In this document: piece by piece, positions 50,701-63,800 of the stretch
Layout of the letters: each line of letters opens with the position of its first letter
Position numbering within the stretch: the stretch's first letter is position 1
Origin: Viola odorata
Lineage: Eukaryota > Streptophyta > Magnoliopsida > Malpighiales > Violaceae
Assembly (NCBI GenBank): GCA_963691705.1
Contig: OY829541.1
Coordinates: 17,726,564-17,790,563 of the forward strand
Direction of reading: 5' to 3'
DNA length: 64,000 nucleotides
Program-made: the position numbers and the translations under genes
Notes under the pieces: model-generated
The model's database searches: none
Seen by the model: only the letters and a program-made list of their open reading frames with translations
What the model was told of the DNA's origin: nothing

Positions 50701-53624
50701 CGGCATGTCAAATTTCAATTTCTAATCCATGCCCAAACGGCATGTCAATTTCATAATTTCAATTTCTAAACCATGCACAACGGCATGTCAACTTTCAATT
50801 TCAATTTCAATTTCTAGACCAAGTCCAACGGCATGTCAAATTTCAATTACAATTTCTAGACCATGCCCAACGACATGTCAAATTTTAATTTCAATTTCTA
50901 GACCATGCCCAACGGCATGTCACAATCCCATTTCTAATCCATGCCCAAACGGCATGTCAATTTTATAATTTCAATTTCTAAACCATGCCCAATCGGCATG
51001 TCAAATTTCAATTTCTAATCCATGCCCAAACGGCATGTCAATTTCATAATTTCAATTTCTAAACCATGCCCAACGGCATGTCAACTTTCAATTTCAATTT
51101 CAATTTCTAGACCAATCCCAACACCATGTCAAATTTTAATTTCAATTTCTAGACCATGCCCAACGGCATGTCACACTCCAATTTCTAATCCATGCCCAAA
51201 CGGCATGTCAATTTTATAATTTCAATTTCTAAACCATGCCCAATCGGCATGGTAAATTTCAATTTCTAATCCATGCCCAAACGGCATGTCAATTTCATAA
51301 TTTCAATTTCTAAACCATGCCCAACGGCATGTCAACTTTCAATTTCAATTTCAATTTCTAGACCAAGCCCAACGCCATGTCAAATTTCAATTTCAATTTC
51401 TAGACCATGCCCAAACGGCATGTCAATTTTATAATTTCAATTTCTAAACCATGCCCAATCGGCATGTCAAATTTCAATTTCTAATCCATGCCCAAACGGC
51501 ATGTCAATTTCATAATTTCAATTTCTAAACCATGCACAACGGCATCTCAACTTTCAATTTCAATTTCAATTTCTAGACCAAGCCAAACGGCATGTCAAAT
51601 TTCAATTACAATTTCTAGACCATGCCCAATGGCATGTCAAATTTTAATTTCAATTTCTAGACCATGCCCAACGGCATGTTACACTCCAATTTCTAATCTA
51701 TGCCCAAACGGCATGTCAATTTTAAAATTTCAATTTCTAAACCATGCCCAATCGGCATGTCAAATTTCAATTTCTAATCCATGAACAAACGGCATGTCAA
51801 TTTCATAATTTCAATTTCTAAACCATGCACAACGGCATGTCAACTTTCAATTTCAATTTCAATTTCTAGACCAAGCCCAACGGCATGTCAAATTTCAATT
51901 ACAATTTCTAGACCATGCCCAACGACATGTCAAATTTTAATTTCAATTTCTAGACCATGCCCAACGGCATGTCACACTCCCATTTCTAATCCATGCCCAA
52001 ACGGCATGTCAATTTTATAATTTCAATTTCTAAACCATGCCCAATCGGCATGTCAAATTTCAATTTCTAATCCATGCCCAAACGGCATGTCAATTTCATA
52101 ATTTCAATTTCTAAACCATGCCCAACGGCATGTCAACTTTCAATTTCAATTTCAATTTCTAGACCAAGCCAAACGGCATGTCAAATTTCAATTTCAATTT
52201 CTAGACCATGCCCAACGGCATGTCAAATTTTAATTTCAATTTCTAGACCATGCCCAACGGCATGTCACACTCCAATTTCTAATCCATGCCCAAACGACAT
52301 GTCAATTTTATAATTTAAATTTCTAAACCATGCCCAATCGGCATGTCAAATTTCAATTTCTAATCCATGCCCAAACGGCATGTCAATTTCATAATTTCAA
52401 TTTCTAAACCATGCCCAACGGCATGTCAACTTTCAATTTCAATTTCAATTTCTAGACCAAGCCCAACGCCATGTCAAATTTCAATTTCAATTTCTAGACC
52501 ATGCCCAACTGCATGTCACATTCCAATTTCTAAACCATGCCCAAACGGCATGTCAATTTTATAATTTCAATTTCTAATCCATGCCCAATCGGCATGTCAA
52601 ATTTCAATTTCTAATCCATGCCCAAACTGCATGTCAATTTCATAATTTCAATTTCTAAACCATGCCCAACGGCATGTCAACTTTCAATTTCAATTTCAAT
52701 TTCTAGACCAAGCCAAACGGCATGTCAAATTTCAATTACAATTTCTAGACCATGCCCAATGGCATGTCAAATTTTAATTTCAATTTCTAGACCATGCCCA
52801 ACGGCATGTTACACTCCAATTTCTAATCCATGCCCAAACGGCATGTCAATTTTATAATTTCAATTTCTAAACCATGCCCAATCGGCATGTCAAATTTCAA
52901 TTTCTAATCCATGCCCAAACGGCATGTCAATTTCATAATTTCAATTTCTAAACCATGCCCAACGGCATGTCAACTTTTAATTTCAATTTCAATTTCTAGA
53001 CCAAGCCCAACGGCATGTCAAATTTCAATTACAATTTCTAGACCATGCCCAATGGCATGTCAAATTTTAATTTCAATTTCTAGACCATGCCCAACGGCAT
53101 GTTACACTCCAATTTCTAATCCATGCCCAAACGGCATGTCAATTTTATAATTTCAATTTCTAATCCATGCCCAAACGGCATGTCAATTTCATAATTTCAA
53201 TTTCTAAACCATGCCCAACGGCATGTCAACTTTTAATTTCAATTTCAATTTCTAGACCAAGCCCAACGGCATGTCAAATTTCAATTACAATTTCTAGACC
53301 ATGCCCAACGGCATGTTACACTCCAATTTCTAATCCATGCCCAAACGGCATGTCAATTTTAAAATTTCAATTTCTAAACCATGCCCAATCGGCATGTCAA
53401 ATTTCAATTTCTAATCCATGAACAAACGGCATGTCAATTTCATAATTTCAATTTCTAAACCATGCACAACGGCATGTCAACTGTCAATTTCAATTTCAAT
53501 TTCTAGACCAAGCCCAACGGCATGTCAAATTTCAATTACAATTTCTAGACCATGCCCAACGGCATGTCAAATTTTAATTTCAATTTGTAGACCATGCCCA
53601 ACGGCATGTCACACTCCAATTTCT
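47788..53624 (+). repeat. 5837-bp super-unit, copy 2
   Basis: A 2350-bp super-unit (47788-50137) plus a 3487-bp segment, each at an offset of 5837 from copy 1. The h unit at 48081 carries TTTCACTTTC like the copies at 37.5 and 39.9 kb, not the CCAAGACC form of 42244, so this copy is a mosaic of sources. Private changes include CCAATCCCAAC (51115) and CATGGTAAATTTC (51250). Confidence 0.92.
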
Positions 53625-56600
53625 AATCCATGCACAAACGGCATGTCAATTTTATAATTTCAATTTCTAAACCATGCCCAGTCGGCATGTCAAATTTCAA
53701 TTTCTAATCCATGCCCAAACGGCATGTCAATTTCATAATTTCAATTTCTAAACCATGCCCAACGGCATGTCAACTTTCAATTTCAATTTCAATTTCTAGA
53801 CCAAGCCCAACGCCATGTCAAATTTCAATTTCAATTTCTAGACCATGCCCAACGGCATGTCACATTTCAATTTCTAAACCATGCCCAAACGGCATGTCAA
53901 TTTTATAATTTCAATTTCTAATCCATGCCCAATCGGCATGTCAAATTTCAATTTCTAATCCATGCCCAAACTGCATGTCAATTTCATAATTTCAATTTCT
54001 AAACCATGCCCAACGGCATGTCAACTTTCAATTTCAATTTCAATTTCTAGACCAAGCCAAACGGCATGTCAAATTTCAATTACAATTTCTAGACCATGCC
54101 CAATGGCATGTCAAATTTTAATTTCAATTTCTAGACCATGCCCAACGGCATGTTACACTCTAATTTCTAATCCATGCCCAAACGGCATGTCAATTTTATA
54201 ATTTCAATTTCTAAACCATGCCCAATCGGCATGTCAAATTTCAATTTCTAATCCATGCCCAAACGGCATGTCAATTTCATAATTTCAATTTCTAAACCAT
54301 GCCCAACGGCATGTCAACTTTTAATTTCAATTTCAATTTCTAGACCAAGCCCAACGGCATGTCAAATTTCAATTACAATTTCTAGACCATGCCCAACGGC
54401 ATGTCAAATTTCAATTACAATTTCTAGACCATGCCCAACGGCATGTCAAATTTTAATTTCAATTTCCAGACCATGCCCAACGGCATGTCACACTCCAATT
54501 TCTAATCCATGCCCAAACGGCATGTCAATTTTATAATTTCAATTTCTAAACCATGCCCAACGGCATGTCAACTTTCAATTTCAATTTCAATTTCTAGACC
54601 AAGCCAAACGGCATGTCAAATTTCAATTACAATTTCTAGACCATGCCCAATGGCATGTCAAATTTTAATTTCAATTTCTAGACCATGCCCAACGGCATGT
54701 TACACTCCAATTTCTAATCCATGCCCAAACGGCATGTCAATTTTATAATTTCAATTTCTAAACCATGCCCAATCGGCATGTCAAATTTCAATTTCTAATC
54801 CATGCACAAACGGCATGTCAATTTCATAATTTCAATTTCTAAACCATGCACAACGGCATGTCAACTTTCAATTTCAATTTCAATTTCTAGACCAAGCCCA
54901 ACGGCATGTCAAATTTCAATTACAATTTCTAGACCATGCCCAACGACATGTCAAATTTTAATTTCAATTTCTAGACCATGCCCAACGGCATGTCACACTC
55001 CCATTTCTAATCCATGCCCAAACGGCATGTCAATTTTATAATTTCAATTTCTAAACCATGCCCAATCGGCATGTCAAATTTCAATTTCTAATCCATGCCC
55101 AAACGGCATGTCAATTTCATAATTTCAATTTCTAAACCATGCACAACGGCATGTCAACTTTCAATTTCAATTTCAATTTCTAGACCAAGTCCAACGGCAT
55201 GTCAAATTTCAATTACAATTTCTAGACCATGCCCAACGACATGTCAAATTTTAATTTCAATTTCTAGACCATGCCCAACGGCATGTCACACTCCCATTTC
55301 TAATCCATGCCCAAACGGCATGTCAATTTTATAATTTCAATTTCTAAACCATGCCCAATCGGCATGTCAAATTTCAATTTCTAATCCATGCCCAAACGGC
55401 ATGTCAATTTCATAATTTCAATTTCTAAACCATGCCCAACGGCATGTCAACTTTCAATTTCAATTTCAATTTCTAGACCAAGCCCAACACCATGTCAAAT
55501 TTTAATTTCAATTTCTAGACCATGCCCAACGGCATGTCACACTCCAATTTCTAATCTATGCCCAAACGGCATGTCAATTTTATAATTTCAATTTCTAAAC
55601 CATGCCCAATCGGCATGTCAAATTTCAATTTCTAATCCATGCCCAAACGGCATGTCAATTTCATAATTTCAATTTCTAAACCATGCCCAACGGCATGTCA
55701 ACTTTCAATTTCAATTTCAATTTCTAGACCAAGCCCAACGCCATGTCAAATTTCAATTTCAATTTCTAGACCATGCCCAACGGCATGTCACATTCCAATT
55801 TCTAAACCATGCCCAAACGGCATGTCAATTTTATAATTTCAATTTCTAATCCATGCCCAATCGGCATGTCAAATTTCAATTTCTAATCCATGCCCAAACT
55901 GCATGTCAATTTCATAATTTCAATTTCTAAACCATGCCCAACGGCATGTCAACTTTCAATTTCAATTTCAATTTCTAGACCAAGCCAAACGGCATGTCAA
56001 ATTTCAATTACAATTTCTAGACCATGCCCAATGGCATGTCAAATTTTAATTTCAATTTCTAGACCATGCCCAACGGCATGTTACACTCCAATTTCTAATC
56101 CATGCCCAAACGGCATGTCAATTTTAAAATTTCAATTTCTAAACCATGCCCAATCGGCATGTCAAATTTCAATTTCTAATCCATGAACAAACGGCATGTC
56201 AATTTCATAATTTCAATTTCTAAACCATGCACAACGGCATGTCAACTTTCAATTTCAATTTCAATTTCTAGACCAAGCCCAACGGCATGTCAAATTTCAA
56301 TTACAATTTCTAGACCATGCCCAACGACATGTCAAATTTTAATTTCAATTTCTAGACCATGCCCAACGGCATGTCACACTCCCATTTCTAATCCATGCCC
56401 AAACGGCATGTCAATTTTATAATTTCAATTTCTAAACCATGCCCAATCGGCATGTCAAATTTCAATTTCTAATCCATGCCCAAACGGCATGTCAATTTCG
56501 TAATTTCAATTTCTAAACCAAGCCCAACGGCATGTCAACTTTCAATTTCAATTTCAATTTCTAGACCAAGCCAAACGGCATGTCAAATTTCAATTTCAAT

Positions 56601-57056
56601 TTCTAGACCATGCCCAACGGCATGTCAAATTTTAATTTCAATTTCTAGACCATGCCCAACGGCATGTCACACTCCAATTTCTAATCCATGCCCAAACGGC
56701 ATGTCAATTTTATAATTTCAATTTCTAAACCATGCCCAATCGGCATGTCAAATTTCAATTTCTAATCCATGCCCAAACGGCATGTCAATTTCATAATTTC
56801 AATTTCTAAACCATGCCCAACGGCATGTCAACTTTCAATTTCAATTTCAATTTCTAGACCAAGCCAAACGGCATGTCAAATTTCAATTTCAATTTCTAGA
56901 CCATGCCCAACGGCATGTCAAATTTTAATTTCAATTTCTAGACCATGCCCAACGGCATGTCACACTCCAATTTCTAATCCATGCCCAAACGGCATGTCAA
57001 TTTTATAATTTCAATTTCTAAACCATGCCCAATCGGCATGTCAAATTTCAATTTCT
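52906..57056 (+). repeat. 4151-bp super-unit, copy 1
   Basis: Units start at 52906 (256 bp), 53162, 53413, 53706, 53957, 54250 (254 bp), 54504, 54797, 55090, 55383, 55634, 55885, 56178, 56471 and 56764. The first part overlaps the end of the 5837-bp copy 2, because the two super-unit types share this segment. Shared markers with copy 2 include CCCAGTCGGCATG (53688 and 57830) and ACACTCTAATTTC (near 54155 and 58306). Confidence 0.9.
54384..54425 (+). repeat. Extra D/C chimeric monomer in a 254-bp unit
   Basis: The unit at 54250-54503 is A-B-C-(D/C)-D-E. The extra 42-bp monomer starts like D (AGACCATGCCC) and ends like C (AATTACAATTTC). It is the opposite hybrid to the C/D monomer of U251: one exchange between misaligned C and D would yield both. 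The matching unit at 58401-58612 lacks it. Confidence 0.9.
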
Positions 57057-60000
57057 AATCCATGCCCAAACGGCATGTCAATTTCATAATTTCAATTTCT
57101 AAACCATGCCCAACGGCATGTCAACTTTTAATTTCAATTTCAATTTCTAGACCAAGCCCAACGGCATGTCAAATTTCAATTACAATTTCTAGACCATGCC
57201 CAATGGCATGTCAAATTTTAATTTCAATTTCTAGACCATGCCCAACGGCATGTTACACTCCAATTTCTAATCCATGCCCAAACGGCATGTCAATTTTATA
57301 ATTTCAATTTCTAATCCATGCCCAAACGGCATGTCAATTTCATAATTTCAATTTCTAAACCATGCCCAACGGCATGTCAACTTTTAATTTCAATTTCAAT
57401 TTCTAGACCAAGCCCAACGGCATGTCAAATTTCAATTACAATTTCTAGACCATGCCCAACGGCATGTTACACTCCAATTTCTAATCCATGCCCAAACGGC
57501 ATGTCAATTTTAAAATTTCAATTTCTAAACCATGCCCAATCGGCATGTCAAATTTCAATTTCTAATCCATGAACAAACGGCATGTCAATTTCATAATTTC
57601 AATTTCTAAACCATGCACAACGGCATGTCAACTTTCAATTTCAATTTCAATTTCTAGACCAAGCCCAACGGCATGTCAAATTTCAATTACAATTTCTAGA
57701 CCATGCCCAACGGCATGTCAAATTTTAATTTCAATTTGTAGACCATGCCCAACGGCATGTCACACTCCAATTTCTAATCCATGCCCAAACGGCATGTCAA
57801 TTTTATAATTTCAATTTCTAAACCATGCCCAGTCGGCATGTCAAATTTCAATTTCTAATCCATGCCCAAACGGCATGTCAATTTCATAATTTCAATTTCT
57901 AAACCATGCCCAACGGCATGTCAACTTTCAATTTCAATTTCAATTTCTAGACCAAGCCCAACGCCATGTCAAATTTCAATTTCAATTTCTAGACCATGCC
58001 CAACGGCATGTCACATTCCAATTTCTAAACCATGCCCAAACGGCATGTCAATTTTATAATTTCAATTTCTAATCCATGCCCAATCGGCATGTCAAATTTC
58101 AATTTCTAATCCATGCCCAAACTGCATGTCAATTTCATAATTTCAATTTCTAAACCATGCCCAACGGCATGTCAACTTTCAATTTCAATTTCAATTTCTA
58201 GACCAAGCCAAACGGCATGTCAAATTTCAATTACAATTTCTAGACCATGCCCAATGGCATGTCAAATTTTAATTTCAATTTCTAGACCATGCCCAACGGC
58301 ATGTTACACTCTAATTTCTAATCCATGCCCAAACGGCATGTCAATTTTATAATTTCAATTTCTAAACCATGCCCAATCGGCATGTCAAATTTCAATTTCT
58401 AATCCATGCCCAAACGGCATGTCAATTTCATAATTTCAATTTCTAAACCATGCCCAACGGCATGTCAACTTTTAATTTCAATTTCAATTTCTAGACCAAG
58501 CCCAACGGCATGTCAAATTTCAATTACAATTTCTAGACCATGCCCAACGGCATGTCAAATTTTAATTTCAATTTCCAGACCATGCCCAACGGCATGTCAC
58601 ACTCCAATTTCTAATCCATGCCCAAACGGCATGTCAATTTTATAATTTCAATTTCTAAACCATGCCCAACGGCATGTCAACTTTCAATTTCAATTTCAAT
58701 TTCTAGACCAAGCCAAACGGCATGTCAAATTTCAATTACAATTTCTAGACCATGCCCAATGGCATGTCAAATTTTAATTTCAATTTCTAGACCATGCCCA
58801 ACGGCATGTTACACTCCAATTTCTAATCCATGCCCAAACGGCATGTCAATTTTATAATTTCAATTTCTAAACCATGCCCAATCGGCATGTCAAATTTCAA
58901 TTTCTAATCCATGCACAAACGGCATGTCAATTTCATAATTTCAATTTCTAAACCATGCACAACGGCATGTCAACTTTCAATTTCAATTTCAATTTCTAGA
59001 CCAAGCCCAACGGCATGTCAAATTTCAATTACAATTTCTAGACCATGCCCAACGACATGTCAAATTTTAATTTCAATTTCTAGACCATGCCCAACGGCAT
59101 GTCACACTCCCATTTCTAATCCATGCCCAAACGGCATGTCAATTTTATAATTTCAATTTCTAAACCATGCCCAATCGGCATGTCAAATTTCAATTTCTAA
59201 TCCATGCCCAAACGGCATGTCAATTTCATAATTTCAATTTCTAAACCATGCACAACGGCATGTCAACTTTCAATTTCAATTTCAATTTCTAGACCAAGTC
59301 CAACGGCATGTCAAATTTCAATTACAATTTCTAGACCATGCCCAACGACATGTCAAATTTTAATTTCAATTTCTAGACCATGCCCAACGGCATGTCACAC
59401 TCCCATTTCTAATCCATGCCCAAACGGCATGTCAATTTTATAATTTCAATTTCTAAACCATGCCCAATCGGCTTGTCAAATTTCAATTTCTAATCCATGC
59501 CCAAACGGCATGTCAATTTCATAATTTCAATTTCTAAACCATGCCCAACGGCATGTCAACTTTCAATTTCAATTTCAATTTCTAGACCAAGCCCAACACC
59601 ATGTCAAATTTTAATTTCAATTTCTAGACCATGCCCAACGGCATGTCACACTCCAATTTCTAATCTATGCCCAAACGGCATGTCAATTTTATAATTTCAA
59701 TTTCTAAACCATGCCCAATCGGCATGTCAAATTTCAATTTCTAATCCATGCCCAAACGGCATGTCAATTTCATAATTTCAATTTCTAAACCATGCCCAAC
59801 GGCATGTCAACTTTCAATTTCAATTTCAATTTCTAGACCAAGCCCAACGCCATGTCAAATTTCAATTTCAATTTCTAGACCATGCCCAACGGCATGTCAC
59901 ATTCCAATTTCTAAACCATGCCCAAACGGCATGTCAATTTTATAATTTCAATTTCTAATCCATGCCCAATCGGCATGTCAAATTTCAATTTCTAATCCAT

Positions 60001-60872
60001 GCCCAAACTGCATGTCAATTTCATAATTTCAATTTCTAAACCATGCCCAACGGCATGTCAACTTTCAATTTCAATTTCAATTTCTAGACCAAGCCAAACG
60101 GCATGTCAAATTTCAATTACAATTTCTAGACCATGCCCAATGGCATGTCAAATTTTAATTTCAATTTCTAGACCATGCCCAACGGCATGTTACACTCCAA
60201 TTTCTAATCCATGCCCAAACGGCATGTCAATTTTAAAATTTCAATTTCTAAACCATGCCCAATCGGCATGTCAAATTTCAATTTCTAATCCATGAACAAA
60301 CGGCATGTCAATTTCATAATTTCAATTTCTAAACCATGCACAACGGCATGTCAACTTTCAATTTCAATTTCAATTTCTAGACCAAGCCCAACGGCATGTC
60401 AAATTTCAATTACAATTTCTAGACCATGCCCAACGACATGTCAAATTTTAATTTCAATTTCTAGACCATGCCCAACGGCATGTCACACTCCCATTTCTAA
60501 TCCATGCCCAAACGGCATGTCAATTTTATAATTTCAATTTCTAAACCATGCCCAATCGGCATGTCAAATTTCAATTTCTAATCCATGCCCAAACGGCATG
60601 TCAATTTCATAATTTCAATTTCTAAACCAAGCCCAACGGCATGTCAACTTTCAATTTCAATTTCAATTTCTAGACCAAGCCAAACGGCATGTCAAATTTC
60701 AATTTCAATTTCTAGACCATGCCCAACGGCATGTCAAATTTTAATTTCAATTTCTAGACCATGCCCAACGGCATGTCACACTCCAATTTCTAATCCATGC
60801 CCAAACGGCATGTCAATTTTATAATTTCAATTTCTAAACCATGCCCAATCGGCATGTCAAATTTCAATTTCT
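57057..60872 (+). repeat. 4.1-kb super-unit, copy 2 (3816 bp)
   Basis: Units at 57057, 57313, 57564, 57857, 58108, 58401, 58613, 58906, 59199, 59492, 59743, 59994, 60287 and 60580 follow copy 1 in order. It lacks the extra 42-bp monomer of 54384 and the last U293 of copy 1. Confidence 0.9.
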
Positions 60873-63800
60873 AATCCATGCCCAAACGGCATGTCAATTT
60901 CATAATTTCAATTTCTAAACCATGCCCAACGGCATGTCAACTTTCAATTTCAATTTCAATTTCTAGACCAAGCCCAACGCCATGTCAAATTTCAATTTCA
61001 ATTTCTAGACCATGCCCAACGGCGTGTCACATTCCAATTTCTAAACCATGCCCAAACGGCATGTCAATTTTATAATTTCAATTTCTAATCCATGCCCAAT
61101 CGGCATGTCAAATTTCAATTTCTAATCCATGCCCAAACTGCATGTCAATTTCATAATTTCAATTTCTAAACCATGCCCAACGGCATGTCAACTTTCAATT
61201 TCAATTTCAATTTCTAGACCAAGCCAAACGGCATGTCAAATTTCAATTACAATTTCTAGACCATGCCCAATGGCATGTCAAATTTTAATTTCAATTTCTA
61301 GACCATGCCCAACGGCATGTTACACTCCAATTTCTAATCCATGCCCAAACGGCATGTCAATTTTATAATTTCAATTTCTAAACCATGCCCAATCGGCATG
61401 TCAAATTTCAATTTCTAATCCATGCACAAACGGCATGTCAATTTCATAATTTCAATTTCTAAACCATGCACAACGGCATGTCAACTTTCAATTTCAATTT
61501 CAATTTCTAGACCTAGCCCAACGGCATGTCAAATTTCAATTACAATTTCTAGACCATGCCCAACGACATGTCAAATTTTAATTTCAATTTCTAGACCATG
61601 CCCAACGGCATGTCACACTCCCATTTCTAATCCATGCCCAAACGGCATGTCAATTTTATAATTTCAATTTCTAAACCATGCCCAATCGGCATGTCAAATT
61701 TCAATTTCTAATCCATGCACAAACGGCATGTCAATTTCATAATTTCAATTTCTAAACCATGCACAACGGCATGTCAACTTTCAATTTCAATTTCAATTTC
61801 TAGACCAAGCCCAACGGCATGTCAAATTTCAATTACAATTTCTAGACCATGCCCAACGACATGTCAAATTTTAATTTCAATTTCTAGACCATGCCCAACG
61901 GCATGTCACACTCCCATTTCTAATCCATGCCCAAACGGCATGTCAATTTTATAATTTCAATTTCTAAACCATGCCCAATCGGCATGTCAAATTTCAATTT
62001 CTAATCCATGCCCAAACGGCATGTCAATTTCATAATTTCAATTTCTAAACCATGCACAACGGCATGTCAACTTTCAATTTCAATTTCAATTTCTAGACCA
62101 AGTCCAACGGCATGTCAAATTTCAATTACAATTTCTAGACCATGCCCAACGACATGTCAAATTTTAATTTCAATTTCTAGACCATGCCCAACGGCATGTC
62201 ACACTCCCATTTCTAATCCATGCCCAAACGGCATGTCAATTTTATAATTTCAATTTCTAAACCATGCCCAATCGGCATGTCAAATTTCAATTTCTAATCC
62301 ATGCCCAAACGGCATGTCAATTTCATAATTTCAATTTCTAAACCATGCCCAACGGCATGTCAACTTTCAATTTCAATTTCAATTTCTAGACCAAGCCCAA
62401 CACCATGTCAAATTTTAATTTCAATTTCTAGACCATGCCCAACGGCATGTCACACTCCAATTTCTAATCTATGCCCAAACGGCATGTCAATTTTATAATT
62501 TCAATTTCTAAACCATGCCCAATCGGCATGTCAAATTTCAATTTCTAATCCATGCCCAAACGGCATGTCAATTTCATAATTTCAATTTCTAAACCATGCC
62601 CAACGGCATGTCAACTTTCAATTTCAATTTCAATTTCTAGACCAAGCCCAACGCCATGTCAAATTTCAATTTCAATTTCTAGACCATGCCCAACGGCATG
62701 TCACATTCCAATTTCTAAACCATGCCCAAACGGCATGTCAATTTTATAATTTCAATTTCTAATCCATGCCCAATCGGCATGTCAAATTTCAATTTCTAAT
62801 CCATGCCCAAACTGCATGTCAATTTCATAATTTCAATTTCTAAACCATGCCCAACGGCATGTCAACTTTCAATTTCAATTTCAATTTCTAGACCAAGCCA
62901 AACGGCATGTCAAATTTCAATTACAATTTCTAGACCATGCCCAATGGCATGTCAAATTTTAATTTCAATTTCTAGACCATGCCCAACGGCATGTTACACT
63001 CCAATTTCTAATCCATGCCCAAACGGCATGTCAATTTTAAAATTTCAATTTCTAAACCATGCCCAATCGGCATGTCAAATTTCAATTTCTAATCCATGAA
63101 CAAACGGCATGTCAATTTCATAATTTCAATTTCTAAACCATGCACAACGGCATGTCAACTTTCAATTTCAATTTCAATTTCTAGACCAAGCCCAACGGCA
63201 TGTCAAATTTCAATTACAATTTCTAGACCATGCCCAACGACATGTCAAATTTTAATTTCAATTTCTAGACCATGCCCAATGGCATGTCACACTCCTATTT
63301 CTAATCCATGCCCAAACGGCATGTCAATTTTATAATTTCAATTTCTAAACCATGCCCAATCGGCATGTCAAATTTCAATTTCTAATCCATGCCCAAACGG
63401 CATGTCAATTTCATAATTTCAATTTCTAAACCATGCACAACGGCATGTCAACTTTCAATTTCAATTTCAATTTCTAGACCAAGCCCAACGGCATGTCAAA
63501 TTTCAATTACAATTTCTAGACCATGCCCAACGACATGTCAAATTTTAATTTCAATTTCTAGACCATGCCCAACGGCATGTCACACTCCCATTTCTAATCC
63601 ATGCCCAAACGGCATGTCAATTTTATAATTTCAATTTCTAAACCATGCCCAATCGGCTTGTCAAATTTCAATTTCTAATCCATGCCCAAACGGCATGTCA
63701 ATTTCATAATTTCAATTTCTAAACCATGCCCAACGGCATGTCAACTTTCAATTTCAATTTCAATTTCTAGACCAAGCCCAACACCATGTCAAATTTTAAT

